A DNA stretch of 42,891 nucleotides from Aliivibrio sifiae (GCF_002954705.1 NZ_MSCO01000001.1:1094994-1137884), one strand, 5' to 3'. Shown: positions 26,041-36,281, numbered from the stretch's first letter. Translations and numbers: made by a program. Notes: generated by a model not told the origin, from the letters alone.

Positions 26041-27453
26041 TTATTGTAATGAATTGACACTTGGAGCTTTCCAAAAACCATTTAAAATATCTTCATCTGG
26101 GCCGTAAGTTCTAATTACTGTCCAAAATGGTCCTTCTGGTGCAGGTAACCAATTTGTTTTTTTATTCTCAGGTTTTTTACTTGATATATGGAATGTGATC
26201 GACCCGTCGTCATTTTCTATTAAATCAGGAGTATCATTGTTGAATGAGTACCGGTTATCTGGATTTTCAACCAATAAACGTTCCGGTAATTTATACATAG
26301 TAAATGACCAGAAATATTTGACTGGAGGCATATTATTCGCGGGTAAGGTCAATTCATATTCATTCTTAGTGGCATCTAATAAATTTCCTTTATTGTCTTC
26401 TGCTATCGTGAAATAAACGGCTTGGTCTTTAGTATTACCAAATATACCGACGTAAACGCCCATTGCTCGACTGATATAATCATCTTTTAAATTTTCACGA
26501 GTTTGGAATAATTTGGATGGTTCAATAGGCTCATTACTTATTTCTTTCATTTGCAATCTAGCTAAAAGCAATCCTTTTTGCATTGCGTTTAGTTGTTCAT
26601 TTGATAAAGATTCTTTCTGCCAAGGTTTACCTGGTTCAATACCGAGTAATTCTAACTTTGCATAAATATCTTTATCTAACGAGTTAGGTTTTACATACTG
26701 AAGGATGAATGCAACATAATTCCAATATTGTTCAGTGTTTTCTATTCCTTCTTTCCATTCAGGATATTCAATTTTAGGAGCATCTTGTGGCGCTTCTTTA
26801 TTTAGGTATTGGCTAAGTGGTTGAAGTTTTAGCTTATCTTTAATTTCTTTTACTCGATCTATATCATTATCTTCGCCCATTAACTGAACGCGAGTTAATG
26901 TACCTAGAAACTCTGATTCACCTTGGATCACACGGTCGATATTTGGTGGAGTGTCACCTTGCCAGTTTGGCCCTGCGAGCATCACGACTTCACCGTCGTT
27001 TCCATCATTTACAGAGCCAACATTATCTAATACAAAACCCCACATATCGTCCCATTGACTAGTGAAAAATCGGTCTTTTTCTATTTTAGGGATCGTTAAT
27101 ACCCAAGGTTCAGTTCGTAAATCAACCCAAGCATAGGAATATGGAGTATCTAAATTTGGGGTTACGATATCTTTATCTTCAGGGGTCGCTAAACCAAGAT
27201 GTAACCATTGCCCCATGCCTCCCGTCTTTATTGCTTGCATATACATGGTGCGATAATTCATGACTAAAGGAAAAGTGAATGTATAAGCTTCTTTAGCAAA
27301 CTGAGCTGTTAATTGATTTTGCAATTGGTTGCTTAATTGTTCGATGCTTTGAGCCGATGAAGAAACTCCTTGTGAGGTAGTAGTAGCAAAGCTGGAAGGG
27401 GAAAAACTAATCATACCTAACAGTATGGAGGCAGTTAACCATTTAATTTTCAT
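26041..27453 (-). CDS. DUF1254/DUF1214 domain protein, secreted
   Basis: From the ATG at 27453 (GGAG 8 bases before it) the protein has 470 residues. It has a signal peptide (KIKWLTASILLGMISFSPSSFA), a DUF1254 domain (about 40-180, with FPLVMNYRTMYMQA and VTPNLDTPYSYAWVDLRTEPWVLTIPKIE), and a C-terminal DUF1214 domain with YFWSFTMYKLPERLLVENPDNRYSFN and the final GPFWTVIRTYGPDEDILNGFW. The function of this widespread two-domain family is not established. Its expression is often under regulators, and here a LysR-type gene is divergent across about 200 bp. An ATG seven codons earlier overlaps the ribosome binding site and is less likely. Confidence 0.88.
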   Translation of the reverse strand: MKIKWLTASILLGMISFSPSSFATTTSQGVSSSAQSIEQLSNQLQNQLTAQFAKEAYTFTFPLVMNYRTMYMQAIKTGGMGQWLHLGLATPEDKDIVTPNLDTPYSYAWVDLRTEPWVLTIPKIEKDRFFTSQWDDMWGFVLDNVGSVNDGNDGEVVMLAGPNWQGDTPPNIDRVIQGESEFLGTLTRVQLMGEDNDIDRVKEIKDKLKLQPLSQYLNKEAPQDAPKIEYPEWKEGIENTEQYWNYVAFILQYVKPNSLDKDIYAKLELLGIEPGKPWQKESLSNEQLNAMQKGLLLARLQMKEISNEPIEPSKLFQTRENLKDDYISRAMGVYVGIFGNTKDQAVYFTIAEDNKGNLLDATKNEYELTLPANNMPPVKYFWSFTMYKLPERLLVENPDNRYSFNNDTPDLIENDDGSITFHISSKKPENKKTNWLPAPEGPFWTVIRTYGPDEDILNGFWKAPSVNSLQ

Positions 27454-27650
27454 TATGTATCTCCAAAATAACATTGTTTGAGTTAAGGGGGCGAAGAGGC
27501 ACCATTAATTTATAGTCGCGATTCAGACTAGTTTCAATAAGATGAAGTAGAATATAAAGACAGGTTACAGGATTTTTTCGGAAAGAAAGTTGACTGTTGA
27601 ATGAAAATAATTCATTTTGCTCGTGTGGTCTTTATTTCAGGGAATTAGGT

Positions 27651-28535
27651 ATGTATAAGAATGTGGATTTAAATTTATTACGGACGTTAATACTTATTCA
27701 TGAGCACAAAAGTTTAAAGCTAGTGAGTAGAAAATTAGGTAAGTCAGAAAGTGCAGTAAGTAAACAATTAACTAAATTAAGAGAGCAGTTAGGAGACATT
27801 TTATTTGAACGTTCTCATGCGAGTTTAGAGCCTACTCATTATACGTTAACGGTTATTCCTCAGATCAAAGTATTATTAGAATCGATTGATAATGTACTTG
27901 AAATAAAATCTTTTGACCCTTTAAATTATACGGCTGAAATTAATATAGCCATCCCATCTGTTTTGAATGGAAAAGACGGAGCTGAAATTTATCAAAAAAT
28001 TAAAGCAAGCTTTCCGAATGCTTATTTAAGAGTCATTAATTGGGATTCTTCAACAATAGAAAAACTAGCATTAGGAGAAGTAACCCTTGGGATGCACTAT
28101 TGGAATGACGATAGAGCGTCTGATGTTTACCAACAACACATAATGACAGATACGATGGTTATTGCGATCGCAAAAGGTTACTCGAATCATTGGGAAAGCG
28201 TAAAAAACAAACCGTTTATTAAGTTAATTAGTCATGGTTGGAATGATCAACGCTTTCGCTATATCGAGCATATAAGAAAACAAGGAATAAAGCTTAATTT
28301 TGATTATGAGGTTGATAATATTAATTTAGCTAAAGAACTATTATTGAATAATGATATTGCTTGGATTTTACCAAGTAGGCTTTTATCTGATGATTTAGAG
28401 ATTGTTGATATGCCTGAGCAGATGAAATTAGATTTACATTTAGCAACGAGTGTAAGGTTAAGTGATCGTTCAAACCCTTTACACCGCGAGCTCTTAAGCA
28501 TTATTAGATCTATTTTTATTAACGAGCTACATTAA
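27651..28535 (+). CDS. LysR-family transcriptional regulator
   Basis: From the ATG at 27651 the protein has 294 residues. A LysR helix-turn-helix (1-62) starts with the characteristic VDLNLLRTLILIHEHKSLKLVSRKLGKSESAVSKQLTKLR of the NodD/LeuO/TdcA-like group. A divergent effector domain follows. An in-frame TTG 54 bases earlier gives a Cys-rich extension and has no ribosome binding site, while the ATG is preceded by AGGGAATTAGGT. It is divergent from the DUF1254 gene, which is its most likely target. Many AT-ending codons and a poorly conserved effector domain leave the ligand open. Confidence 0.88.
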   Translation: MYKNVDLNLLRTLILIHEHKSLKLVSRKLGKSESAVSKQLTKLREQLGDILFERSHASLEPTHYTLTVIPQIKVLLESIDNVLEIKSFDPLNYTAEINIAIPSVLNGKDGAEIYQKIKASFPNAYLRVINWDSSTIEKLALGEVTLGMHYWNDDRASDVYQQHIMTDTMVIAIAKGYSNHWESVKNKPFIKLISHGWNDQRFRYIEHIRKQGIKLNFDYEVDNINLAKELLLNNDIAWILPSRLLSDDLEIVDMPEQMKLDLHLATSVRLSDRSNPLHRELLSIIRSIFINELH

Positions 28536-28670
28536 AAGATGACGCTGTATATTTAGATGCATTAACCGTATTCTTGGTTAGAATCTACTGTGATTTATCA
28601 AACAGTTGCATTTTTGTTTTTAATGAGCGTATTCTACGAATAGATAACTAATTATAAATAGGGATGTATC

Positions 28671-30707
28671 ATGATTTATCCTTTCACAAAAAAAGACTCA
28701 ACGGTTTATAACTATTTCTCTGATGTTATTGCTGACCCGTATCGTTGGTTAGAAGACGACAGAAGCGAAGAAACAGAAGCGTGGGTAAATAAGCAAAATG
28801 ACGTCACCTTTGATTATCTTTCTCATGTCGGTTTTCGTGATGATATTCGCGCTTTAATCGCAAAAGGTCAGGATTACCAAAAAACCTCACAGCCATTCAA
28901 GCGTGGTGATGATACTTACTTCTATCAAAATGACGGTTTACAAAATCAGAGTGTTTTGTATCGCTCTAAAGAAGGCGGAGAGATAGAAGTCTTTCTTAAT
29001 CCAAATACCTTCTCAGAAGAGGGGACAACGTCATTAGGCTCGGTAAGTTTCTCTAAAGACGCATCACTTGTGGCGTATTCGATATCAGAAGCAGGGAGTG
29101 ATTGGCGTAAAATTTTCGTATTAAATACCGAAACCAAAGAACAAATTGAAGCACCGATTATAGATACGAAATTTACTGATATCTCATGGTTAGGATCTAA
29201 AGGTTTTTATTACTCTAGCTATGATAAACCGACCGGCAGTGAGTTATCAGCACGGACTGATCAACATAAACTCTATTTTCATGAAATCGGTAAACCTCAA
29301 TCTCAAGATGAAATCATTTTTGGATCTAAAGAAGAAGAGAAGCACCGTTACGTCAGTGGGTATACAACAGAAGACGATGCGTATTTGATCATTACGGCTG
29401 CAACATCGACATCAGGTAACAAGCTGTTTATTGAGCGATTAGGCGTTAATAATCCAACACGAATTACCGTTTTAGCTCATACTAATTCAGATACGTATGT
29501 GATAGAAAATGAAGATTCTCAGTTATTAATGTTTACTAATTTAGATGCACCAAATGGCAAGGTGGTTTCTTATAATGCAATAACCTGTGATTGGAAGGAT
29601 ATTATCCCAGAACAATCACAGCCTCTTGAGGTAAGCGCTGGTGGTGGAACGCTGTTCGCAAGTTATATGGTCGATGTGTTAAGCCAAGTGAAACAATATG
29701 ACTTCTCAGGTAATTTATTAAGAGAGATTGAATTACCTGGTAAGGGACAAGTAACGGGATTCTCAGGTAAAAGAGAGCAAACTGATCTGTTTTTTACTTT
29801 CACTAACTATGTAACCCCACCTACGATTTATCAATTTGATGCAAAGACAGGCTGTACTGAATTGTATTTGGCTTCGGCATCACCGTTTGATAATGAGAAG
29901 TTTGAGTCAACTCAAGTGTTCTACACATCAAAAGATGGCACTCGAATTCCTATGATTATCTCGCATAAAAAAGGGATAGTTTTAAATGGTAAAAATCCAA
30001 CTATTCTTTATGGTTACGGTGGCTTTAATGTCAGTCTAACGCCGAGCTTTAGTGGGGTAATGGCCAGTTGGTTAGAGCTTGGCGGTGTTTATGCAATCCC
30101 AAATATTCGCGGTGGCGGTGAATACGGAAAAGAATGGCACAATGCCGGAACACAACAGAAAAAACAGAATGTATTTGATGACTTTATTGCAGCGGCAGAA
30201 TATTTGATTGAATCTGGTTACACCGATTCAGAGCATTTAGCTATTCGTGGTGGATCAAATGGTGGGCTATTAGTCGGTGCCTGTATGATTCAGCGACCTG
30301 AGTTATTTAAAGTCGCCTTGCCTGCGGTAGGTGTGTTGGATATGCTTCGTTACCATACCTTCACATCTGGAGAGGGGTGGGCGTATGATTTTGGCACCTC
30401 AGCCCAAAGTGAAGAAATGTTTAATTATCTACTAGACTATTCACCCGTTCATAACGTGAAAGAGGGCGTTGAATATCCAGCGACCTTGGTGACGACAGCG
30501 GATCATGATGATCGCGTTGTTCCTGCGCACTCTTATAAGTTCATTTCAGAGTTGCAAGCCAAGCAATTGGGTGAGAACCCTGTATTGATCCGCATTGATG
30601 TTAATGCTGGTCATGGAGCAGGAATGCCAATTTCAAAATCGATCGACTTAATGGCGGATGTTTACGCATTTACCTTGAGTAATATGAAGGTGAATCCGTT
30701 TGAGTAA
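28671..30707 (+). CDS. Prolyl oligopeptidase family serine peptidase (S9A)
   Basis: The 678-residue enzyme cleaves short peptides after proline. An N-terminal segment (YRWLEDDRSEETEAWVNKQN, 21-40) and a seven-bladed propeller (about 70-400) gate the active site. The alpha/beta-hydrolase domain (about 410-678) has the nucleophile Ser529 in RGGSNGG, Asp613 in DHDDRVVP and His648 in NAGHGAG, all in the order of porcine prolyl oligopeptidase. No signal peptide is visible, so it is probably cytoplasmic and degrades imported peptides; a POT peptide carrier is encoded 3.6 kb downstream. An AGGGATG precedes the start region. A terminator follows the stop. Confidence 0.95.
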   Translation: MIYPFTKKDSTVYNYFSDVIADPYRWLEDDRSEETEAWVNKQNDVTFDYLSHVGFRDDIRALIAKGQDYQKTSQPFKRGDDTYFYQNDGLQNQSVLYRSKEGGEIEVFLNPNTFSEEGTTSLGSVSFSKDASLVAYSISEAGSDWRKIFVLNTETKEQIEAPIIDTKFTDISWLGSKGFYYSSYDKPTGSELSARTDQHKLYFHEIGKPQSQDEIIFGSKEEEKHRYVSGYTTEDDAYLIITAATSTSGNKLFIERLGVNNPTRITVLAHTNSDTYVIENEDSQLLMFTNLDAPNGKVVSYNAITCDWKDIIPEQSQPLEVSAGGGTLFASYMVDVLSQVKQYDFSGNLLREIELPGKGQVTGFSGKREQTDLFFTFTNYVTPPTIYQFDAKTGCTELYLASASPFDNEKFESTQVFYTSKDGTRIPMIISHKKGIVLNGKNPTILYGYGGFNVSLTPSFSGVMASWLELGGVYAIPNIRGGGEYGKEWHNAGTQQKKQNVFDDFIAAAEYLIESGYTDSEHLAIRGGSNGGLLVGACMIQRPELFKVALPAVGVLDMLRYHTFTSGEGWAYDFGTSAQSEEMFNYLLDYSPVHNVKEGVEYPATLVTTADHDDRVVPAHSYKFISELQAKQLGENPVLIRIDVNAGHGAGMPISKSIDLMADVYAFTLSNMKVNPFE

Positions 30708-30774
30708 CTGGTTAGTTTATCGTTTTAATTATCCCTCTATGAATTAACGATATATATCTTTAGTCATTAATATT

Positions 30775-30806
30775 AAAACCGTATGCAGATTTGTGTGCGG
30801 TTTTTT
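30775..30806 (+). terminator. Terminator after the prolyl oligopeptidase gene
   Basis: AAAACCG (30775-30781) pairs with CGGTTTT (30798-30804), with further inner pairing and T6. The rest of the 304-base gap up to 31011 shows no other gene and should hold the promoter of the lipoprotein gene. Confidence 0.75.
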
Positions 30807-31011
30807 GAATTTATCTTTATTATTCAAATTGTTAGGATTTGTCTGTGAGCAGGTTTTTATTACAGAAAAATAAAGTTCGAGTGACATAACAGTAATTAAC
30901 ATTATGATGTGTTGTCGATCGCATGAATGTTTGTTTTATGTTGGTAATGTTATCCAATTGATAAAGAATAACTCCGATAAATATAACCAATTAAATATAT
31001 ACGGAGATATT

Positions 31012-33555
31012 ATGAACTTTCCAAAAACGTTGCTGGCTAGTGTTATCGCCTTGTCATTATCGGCATGTGGTGGTGATTCTTCATCGGATAATGACGCAAC
31101 CACGCCAAATGAAACTAATATTACTCATGTAGGTAAAGCAGCAGATGGTTACTTACAATATGCAAATGTCTGCTTAGACTTAAATAACAATAAATCTTGT
31201 GATAATGAGGAACCCTCTGCAGCCACTGATGAAAATGGTTCATTTAGTCTTGATGTCACTCAAGAACAATTAGATCTTCATCATTTACTTGTCGAAGTCA
31301 TTGCTAATCAGACCATTGATAGCGATGCTCCTGGTGTTTTATTAACCAAAGGCTATTCATTGACTGCTCCAGGTGGTTCTGATTTTGTCAGTCCAATAAG
31401 TACTTTTATTCAAAATCAAATTGAAAAGGGAAATTCTGTTGAAGAGGCTATTCAATTTGTTCAAGCTCAACTAGGTACAGATCTCGATATTACAAAAGAC
31501 TACATTGCAGAAAAGCAAAACACTTCATTAAGTGATGCAGAAAAAGCAGAGTTTGAAAAACTACATAGAGTTGCTCAAGTTACTGCGACAATTTTGGCGG
31601 ATAAATTGGATGAATTAAAAGATTCAGCCGCACAAAATGGTATTTCAGACAAAGATCTAATAAATGTTATTACTGAAGAAGTGAGCAACGCTGCCTCGAA
31701 TATTGCTTCAAGTATTCAATCTTCGGGTGATGCTTTTGATGTAAATAATGTGGCTAGTAATGTGAAAAATGATCATATAGAGATCACTAGCGATAATCTT
31801 CAAGATAAAATCGATGTGAATAATGCAGATAGAGATTCGAAGGACGCAAGTGTAGCTGCTCTTGCTGAGAACGGAGGCTTACTCTGGCTAGGAAGTGAAA
31901 CAGGAAATTCGCCACGATTAGAGTACGGTGTTATTACGATGGATCGCGATAATGATGTTAGCGAAGAAATATATTTCTCTAACGCCGATTTTGATGGCTT
32001 TGATTTACAAGTTTCAGATTCGTCAGTGAACCTTCAACGTGCACTAGTTGCGGATGGTTGGGTTACAGCTGATGATACTATCGTTACTATTGAATCAAGA
32101 CCAGATGGAACAGAGACATTAGTTACGGCAACACGAGATTTATCCCTTAAAGCCAGCATGAAGAAGGTGGATGTATCAGGTCTTAATGTTAAAAAAATCT
32201 TAGCGAAAACTGCCGATGATGCTGTTTGGACAAGTCTCTACGCAGATACTCTCGATTTCCCTCAAAGTACTTACGCGTATAACTTAAAAATTCAGCCCGA
32301 GATTGAGTCTTATTTCACATTTAATGAAGGCAATTGGTGTACTGAAGAGCAAAAAGAAGAGCGTGGTGGAATGTGTAACTCGGTTGCCGTGGAGACTGGG
32401 GTTGGCCCGGGAGCGCCAGCTACTGCGCTTGAGCAAATTTTCAAAGACGTGGCTGATGGTGACGTAAATGCGACGGCAATCATGGCTGGTATTTCAAACG
32501 GAGGTATCCTTGCTGAAATCGTTGCCGGTGGTGTCGTTAATTTTTATACATGGGACTACATGAATCCAGTTTCAGATGTTGTGGCCATTGGACATTGGGA
32601 AGATATGAATTCTTACGGAAAAGTAATCAGAAAGGTTACGGCTCCTGAAGCGTTAATGAATCGAGATGATATTACATGGAACAACTTTAACCGAGAAGAT
32701 GGAACTCTTTATCTAACGGTAGTTGAAGGATTTGTACGTGTTGCAGGGGAAGTATCACTTGAACTTGAAGAAGAATACGTCTTTGGCGCTAATACGCTTC
32801 AATTTTTGAAGGACAATTTACCAAAAGCACTCACTTTTAATGCCTGTTTAGCAAGCTTAGAAGATGCAAGTTATGTATTAGAATCAGGCCATACAATCAC
32901 TTATAGTGCACAAAAATCTGTTGCTTGGGTTAATGATGGTGCGTTAACTGAGTATATTGAAACAAAGGAGTACATGGGGAACGATTTCTCATGGGCGACA
33001 GCGTATAATAATGTATATGACATGCCTGCTTGGGTTGCGGCTACAAATGAAAGTTTAGAGAAAACCCGATTTAAATCTCATGATGCTGATTTTACGTTAC
33101 TTTCAATGGAAGATTTCTATTACGACGCAGATTACTATTATGGTGCAGAGGGGTTAAATGCTGATGGATATTTTGGTGGATGGGGTAGTCTAACTGCTAC
33201 TTTACCAGTGAAAAAATCAAGCTCGTCTAAGCTTCTTAATTACGTTTATGCTAACTCGTATGAGAAAGTGTCACTAGCTTCAATTAAAAACTTGAATCTT
33301 AACGGTGGCTCTTTTAATGAGCTTGAGCGCAATATAATTAGTTACTCTGAAACCTTTGAAGGGAAAGAATCTATTACGGTTGAAGCGGGTACATTTGATG
33401 CTTGTAGAGTAACAGAAAAGGTATTTGTTGGTGATTTGGTTGATGTAAATACTCGTTGGTACATTAATCGTGGTTATATTAAGCAAGAAATGGCAGCTCC
33501 ATCATGGGCACCAATTTATAATCGCGAAGCTCTGTATATTCCATTATTAGATTAG
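31012..33555 (+). CDS. Large lipoprotein of unknown function
   Basis: The function is not recognised. The ATG at 31012 has CGGAG 6 bases before it and starts a lipoprotein signal with lipobox LSAC (Cys19) followed by GGDSSSDND. The upstream 36 codons of open frame are not used. The mature protein (about 829 residues) starts with an adhesin-like domain (GKAADGYLQYANVCLDLNNNKSCDNEEP, about 40-70), seen in Vibrio and Shewanella surface lipoproteins with Ca-binding-like Asp/Asn repeats. A helical region (150-290) and a beta-rich C-terminal half follow, containing four to six cysteines that could form disulfides. Asp after Cys is absent, so outer-membrane sorting is expected. It is transcribed alone with a terminator behind it. 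Confidence 0.8.
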   Translation: MNFPKTLLASVIALSLSACGGDSSSDNDATTPNETNITHVGKAADGYLQYANVCLDLNNNKSCDNEEPSAATDENGSFSLDVTQEQLDLHHLLVEVIANQTIDSDAPGVLLTKGYSLTAPGGSDFVSPISTFIQNQIEKGNSVEEAIQFVQAQLGTDLDITKDYIAEKQNTSLSDAEKAEFEKLHRVAQVTATILADKLDELKDSAAQNGISDKDLINVITEEVSNAASNIASSIQSSGDAFDVNNVASNVKNDHIEITSDNLQDKIDVNNADRDSKDASVAALAENGGLLWLGSETGNSPRLEYGVITMDRDNDVSEEIYFSNADFDGFDLQVSDSSVNLQRALVADGWVTADDTIVTIESRPDGTETLVTATRDLSLKASMKKVDVSGLNVKKILAKTADDAVWTSLYADTLDFPQSTYAYNLKIQPEIESYFTFNEGNWCTEEQKEERGGMCNSVAVETGVGPGAPATALEQIFKDVADGDVNATAIMAGISNGGILAEIVAGGVVNFYTWDYMNPVSDVVAIGHWEDMNSYGKVIRKVTAPEALMNRDDITWNNFNREDGTLYLTVVEGFVRVAGEVSLELEEEYVFGANTLQFLKDNLPKALTFNACLASLEDASYVLESGHTITYSAQKSVAWVNDGALTEYIETKEYMGNDFSWATAYNNVYDMPAWVAATNESLEKTRFKSHDADFTLLSMEDFYYDADYYYGAEGLNADGYFGGWGSLTATLPVKKSSSSKLLNYVYANSYEKVSLASIKNLNLNGGSFNELERNIISYSETFEGKESITVEAGTFDACRVTEKVFVGDLVDVNTRWYINRGYIKQEMAAPSWAPIYNREALYIPLLD

Positions 33556-33591
33556 AACCATCATATCGCAATAGTTAAACTTTACTTCAAG

Positions 33592-33613
33592 CGCTCCTAT
33601 TTGGAGCGTTTTT
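33592..33613 (+). terminator. Terminator after the lipoprotein gene
   Basis: CGCTCC (33592-33597) pairs with GGAGCG (33603-33608), followed by TTTTTA. It lies about 40 bases after the stop. Confidence 0.8.
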
Positions 33614-33788
33614 ATTGGGCTTCTTAAAGCATAAGTTAAACATCCCACTTGAAAGTCTATTGGGGAATATCAATACACCAAGTAATTACATATTTAGGCG
33701 TAATCGTTATTGCTAGTTGTACTTGAGATAGTATTTTGCTAAAAAACGCGCATAATCTTGCTATACAACACTTAAAGAGAAATTACTC

Positions 33789-34163
33789 ATGACTGATTTT
33801 CAATATTACTTTCATCAATTACCTTGTTTTAAGTGTAAAAAAGCTAAAGTAAACACCGATCTTGGTTGGTTAACTGCCGCGATGAAAGATGATGTCGTAG
33901 CACAAATGACAGCTATTATTGCTCAAGATAACGTTGAGTCTGAGCTTTCAGTCAACGTAACTTGTACTAAAGACGAAGCTCGTGATTACTTGCTACTGAA
34001 TTTCTATGGTTACTCAGAAGAAAAACTAGCAGATCAAGTTAAAGCGGAAGATGAGAAAGAAGTAGCGAATGAAATCACCGAGTTACTGGAAGAAGGTAAC
34101 GATAGTGTAGTGTTTGAGCACGAGATCGTTCTACAAAGCTGTACTGATTGTGACGTTGATTAA
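33789..34163 (+). CDS. Conserved-looking small protein with paired cysteines
   Basis: This 124-residue acidic protein is not recognised. It has a CxxC at 13-16 (PCFKCKKAK), an isolated Cys near 59, and CTDCD at its C terminus. The two Cys pairs at opposite ends suggest zinc binding or a redox role, perhaps with the ends brought together. The middle is helical and rich in Glu, Asp and Lys. No signal or membrane segment is seen. AAGAGAAATTACTC precedes the ATG. It is a single-gene unit, followed by a 93-base repeat-like element and a terminator. The reading frame has vibrio-like codon use and is likely real. Confidence 0.75.
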   Translation: MTDFQYYFHQLPCFKCKKAKVNTDLGWLTAAMKDDVVAQMTAIIAQDNVESELSVNVTCTKDEARDYLLLNFYGYSEEKLADQVKAEDEKEVANEITELLEEGNDSVVFEHEIVLQSCTDCDVD

Positions 34164-34180
34164 GCGTTAAATCAGGTCTA

Positions 34181-34273
34181 ATACCAATTAGAGTCATTAT
34201 CTGTTCATTATTACTGGTTAAATTACTTAATGATTGTGTAATAAATAGACCATCTAATTAATTACATTGGTAT
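34181..34273. repeat. 93-bp element bounded by ATACCAAT inverted ends
   Basis: ATACCAAT (34181-34188) and ATTGGTAT (34266-34273) are exact inverted ends. Between them lie imperfectly symmetric AT-rich segments (ATTATTAC on one side, AATAATGA-like on the other). It sits between a stop codon and a terminator. The shape fits a small non-autonomous palindromic element, but only one full copy is in the window; an ATACCAATA also occurs near 10351. Confidence 0.5.
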
Positions 34274-34286
34274 AAAAGCTATAATA

Positions 34287-34322
34287 AAAAGCAGAATGAG
34301 CATCAAGCTTCATTCTGCTTTT
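34287..34322. terminator. Bidirectional terminator
   Basis: AAAAGCAGAATG (34287-34298) pairs perfectly with CATTCTGCTTTT (34311-34322). It separates the small Cys protein gene from the convergent POT transporter gene. Confidence 0.88.
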
Positions 34323-34355
34323 GGGTTTAAGTCAGATGATTCTTATTAATTGAAC

Positions 34356-35843
34356 TTAATGTTGCTTAATCAATTCAGGAGCTTCAGATTGTGAACTTGT
34401 CATCATGCGATTCAGTTTTGGTGCTGTGATTGCCATTACAATAGCAACCGCTAGAGTAATAAAGCCAATGTTTTGGAATAACTCAGTGTAAACAGGCAAT
34501 GTATCTAGAGGATCAGTAAGATGCTCTGGTGTCGCGCTAAACGTAGCAACATAGCCACCAATAATAAATGAGGCCGCTTGAGTTAAGAACCATGCTCCCA
34601 TAGTAAAGCCCATCAAGCGTTGTGGTACTAAGCTAGCAACCATCGCAAGGCCAAGACCACTGATCATTAGTTCACCTAAACTTTGGAATAAATAAACTAG
34701 AACCATCCACCAAACAGAGACCATACCTGCTTGGTCTGCAAACCAGTTCCCCGCAGCTGCTACAGATAAGAAACCGAATGCGCTCATAAACATACCAACC
34801 GTAAATTTACCTGGCATGGATAAGTCTTTATTTTTATTTCCATAATATGTATATAAGTAAGCCAAAATAGGACTACAAAATACAACCCAAAATGGATTTA
34901 GTGCTTGTAAACTAACAGGGTTAATATCTATACCGAACAGTTCAGTATGAACGTTATTAATTGCAAAGAAGTTTAATGATGTTGGCATTTGTGCGTATAA
35001 CACATAGAAAATAATCGCTTGTAGCATAAGAATGAAAGCGACGATCATTTTGTTACGTTGTTCACCTGTTTCTTTGAATGTTTCTTTTAAGAAGAAGCCA
35101 ACGACACCAACACCGATCACACCTAATGCTAAGTTTGCCATCATAATATTTTGCAACAACCATGCACAAACTAGGGTAGAGGCAACAGTGCCGATCAAAA
35201 CAATTAACGCTTTGATTTTATTCAATGGTTGAGAATCTGGTTCTGAACCTATCCCTTGTACAGTACTACGAAGAGAAAAATAGCTAAATAGACTAGCGAT
35301 TAATCCTAAACCACAAAGAAGAAAGGCATATTCATAACCGTAATTATTCGCAATAACAGGGCTTAAAGAAAGAGAAACAAGGGAGCCAATGTTGATAGAC
35401 ATATAATAAAGAGTAAATGCACCATCTAAACGGGAATCACCTTTTTCATAACACTTAGCTAATAGGCTCGATGGGTTTGCTTTGAATAACCCATTACCAA
35501 CAGCAATAGCACCAAGGGCTAAATAGATAAAGTTAGGATTTAAAATCGAAAATCCCATTAAAAAATAGCCGAGAGCAAGAACGACAGCACCAAAGACCAT
35601 GGTGCGTTTAGTTCCTAGAACATAATCTCCGACGTAGCCACCGACAGAGACAAGTCCATATACTAAAGCTGCAAAGGCACCAAAAGTAACAAAAGAGTCT
35701 TGCATACTAAAGCCGAGTTTATCGACAAAGTAGACAGCGAGTATGCCTTGAAGTCCGTAGTAGCCAAACCGTTCCCATAATTCAATGAAAAATATCATCT
35801 TAAATGGTTTTGGTTGGTTTAATATACTTGTTTTGTTGTCCAT
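34356..35843 (-). CDS. POT/PTR family proton-dependent di- and tripeptide transporter
   Basis: This inner-membrane carrier imports small peptides with protons. The 495-residue protein has 12-14 membrane spans and the POT signature ExxERFxYYG on helix 1 ([10 protein letters not shown], 21-30), with Glu21, Glu24 and Arg25 that couple proton and peptide. The second family motif [15 protein letters not shown] lies near 68-82, and a conserved [11 protein letters not shown] near 146-156. Length and motifs agree with DtpA/DtpB-type carriers of enterobacteria and vibrios. A CRP-like site lies about 100 bases upstream. Together with the prolyl oligopeptidase gene it suggests peptide use, though they are not in one operon. 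Confidence 0.94.
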   Translation of the reverse strand: MDNKTSILNQPKPFKMIFFIELWERFGYYGLQGILAVYFVDKLGFSMQDSFVTFGAFAALVYGLVSVGGYVGDYVLGTKRTMVFGAVVLALGYFLMGFSILNPNFIYLALGAIAVGNGLFKANPSSLLAKCYEKGDSRLDGAFTLYYMSINIGSLVSLSLSPVIANNYGYEYAFLLCGLGLIASLFSYFSLRSTVQGIGSEPDSQPLNKIKALIVLIGTVASTLVCAWLLQNIMMANLALGVIGVGVVGFFLKETFKETGEQRNKMIVAFILMLQAIIFYVLYAQMPTSLNFFAINNVHTELFGIDINPVSLQALNPFWVVFCSPILAYLYTYYGNKNKDLSMPGKFTVGMFMSAFGFLSVAAAGNWFADQAGMVSVWWMVLVYLFQSLGELMISGLGLAMVASLVPQRLMGFTMGAWFLTQAASFIIGGYVATFSATPEHLTDPLDTLPVYTELFQNIGFITLAVAIVMAITAPKLNRMMTSSQSEAPELIKQH

Positions 35844-35940
35844 ATTAGTTATTTCACCTGGCTGTTTATTATTGTGAAGGCATTAAAGACTAATTTTGGT
35901 GGTTAGAACGTGATATTAGTTTGCTTTGTGATTTTCTCTC

Positions 35941-35956
35941 TGTGATTCATATCGCA
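35941..35956 (-). promoter_or_regulatory. CRP-like site upstream of the POT gene
   Basis: TGTGATTCATATCGCA matches TGTGA-N6-TCACA in nine of ten positions, 98 bases upstream of the POT start. A second TGTGATT lies 14 bases to its left. Strong match, moderate certainty. Confidence 0.5.
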
Positions 35957-36281
35957 TTAGATTAAATATTTTAATAATTAACGATTAGATAAATTTAATT
36001 GAGCAGGATAATTAGGTATCTATTAGGTTAAGTAAGTTGCTGAAAGGTTAGGGTTTAACGTTAATTGTGTAATCTTATTCTGTTTAGATGCCATAAAGTG
36101 CATTAGATTTGCTAATTAATGTCGGTTATTTTTTTAACGCGTATAAAGATTGAGCTCTGACCGTACAAGGGTTTTGGTCTTTAGAATGAAATAAATGTTG
36201 GTTAATTTATAGATTGTCTTGTCTATTTTTGTGGTAAGACACAGAAAACCCGCTTACAGGCTTTCTGTGCTTATGCAAATA
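35957..36281. other. Non-coding region between POT and hydrolase genes
   Basis: No ORF with a ribosome binding site is visible. The only structure is a hairpin at 36241-36268, ACAGAAA with its complement TTTCTGT, which may end the hydrolase transcript on the minus strand but has no T run. A TGTCTT/AAGACA pair lies at 36215-36241. Confidence 0.45.

Noticed and set aside
36241-36268. Hairpin after the alpha/beta hydrolase as a terminator
   Set aside because: The stem is reasonable, but there is no T run on the relevant strand.
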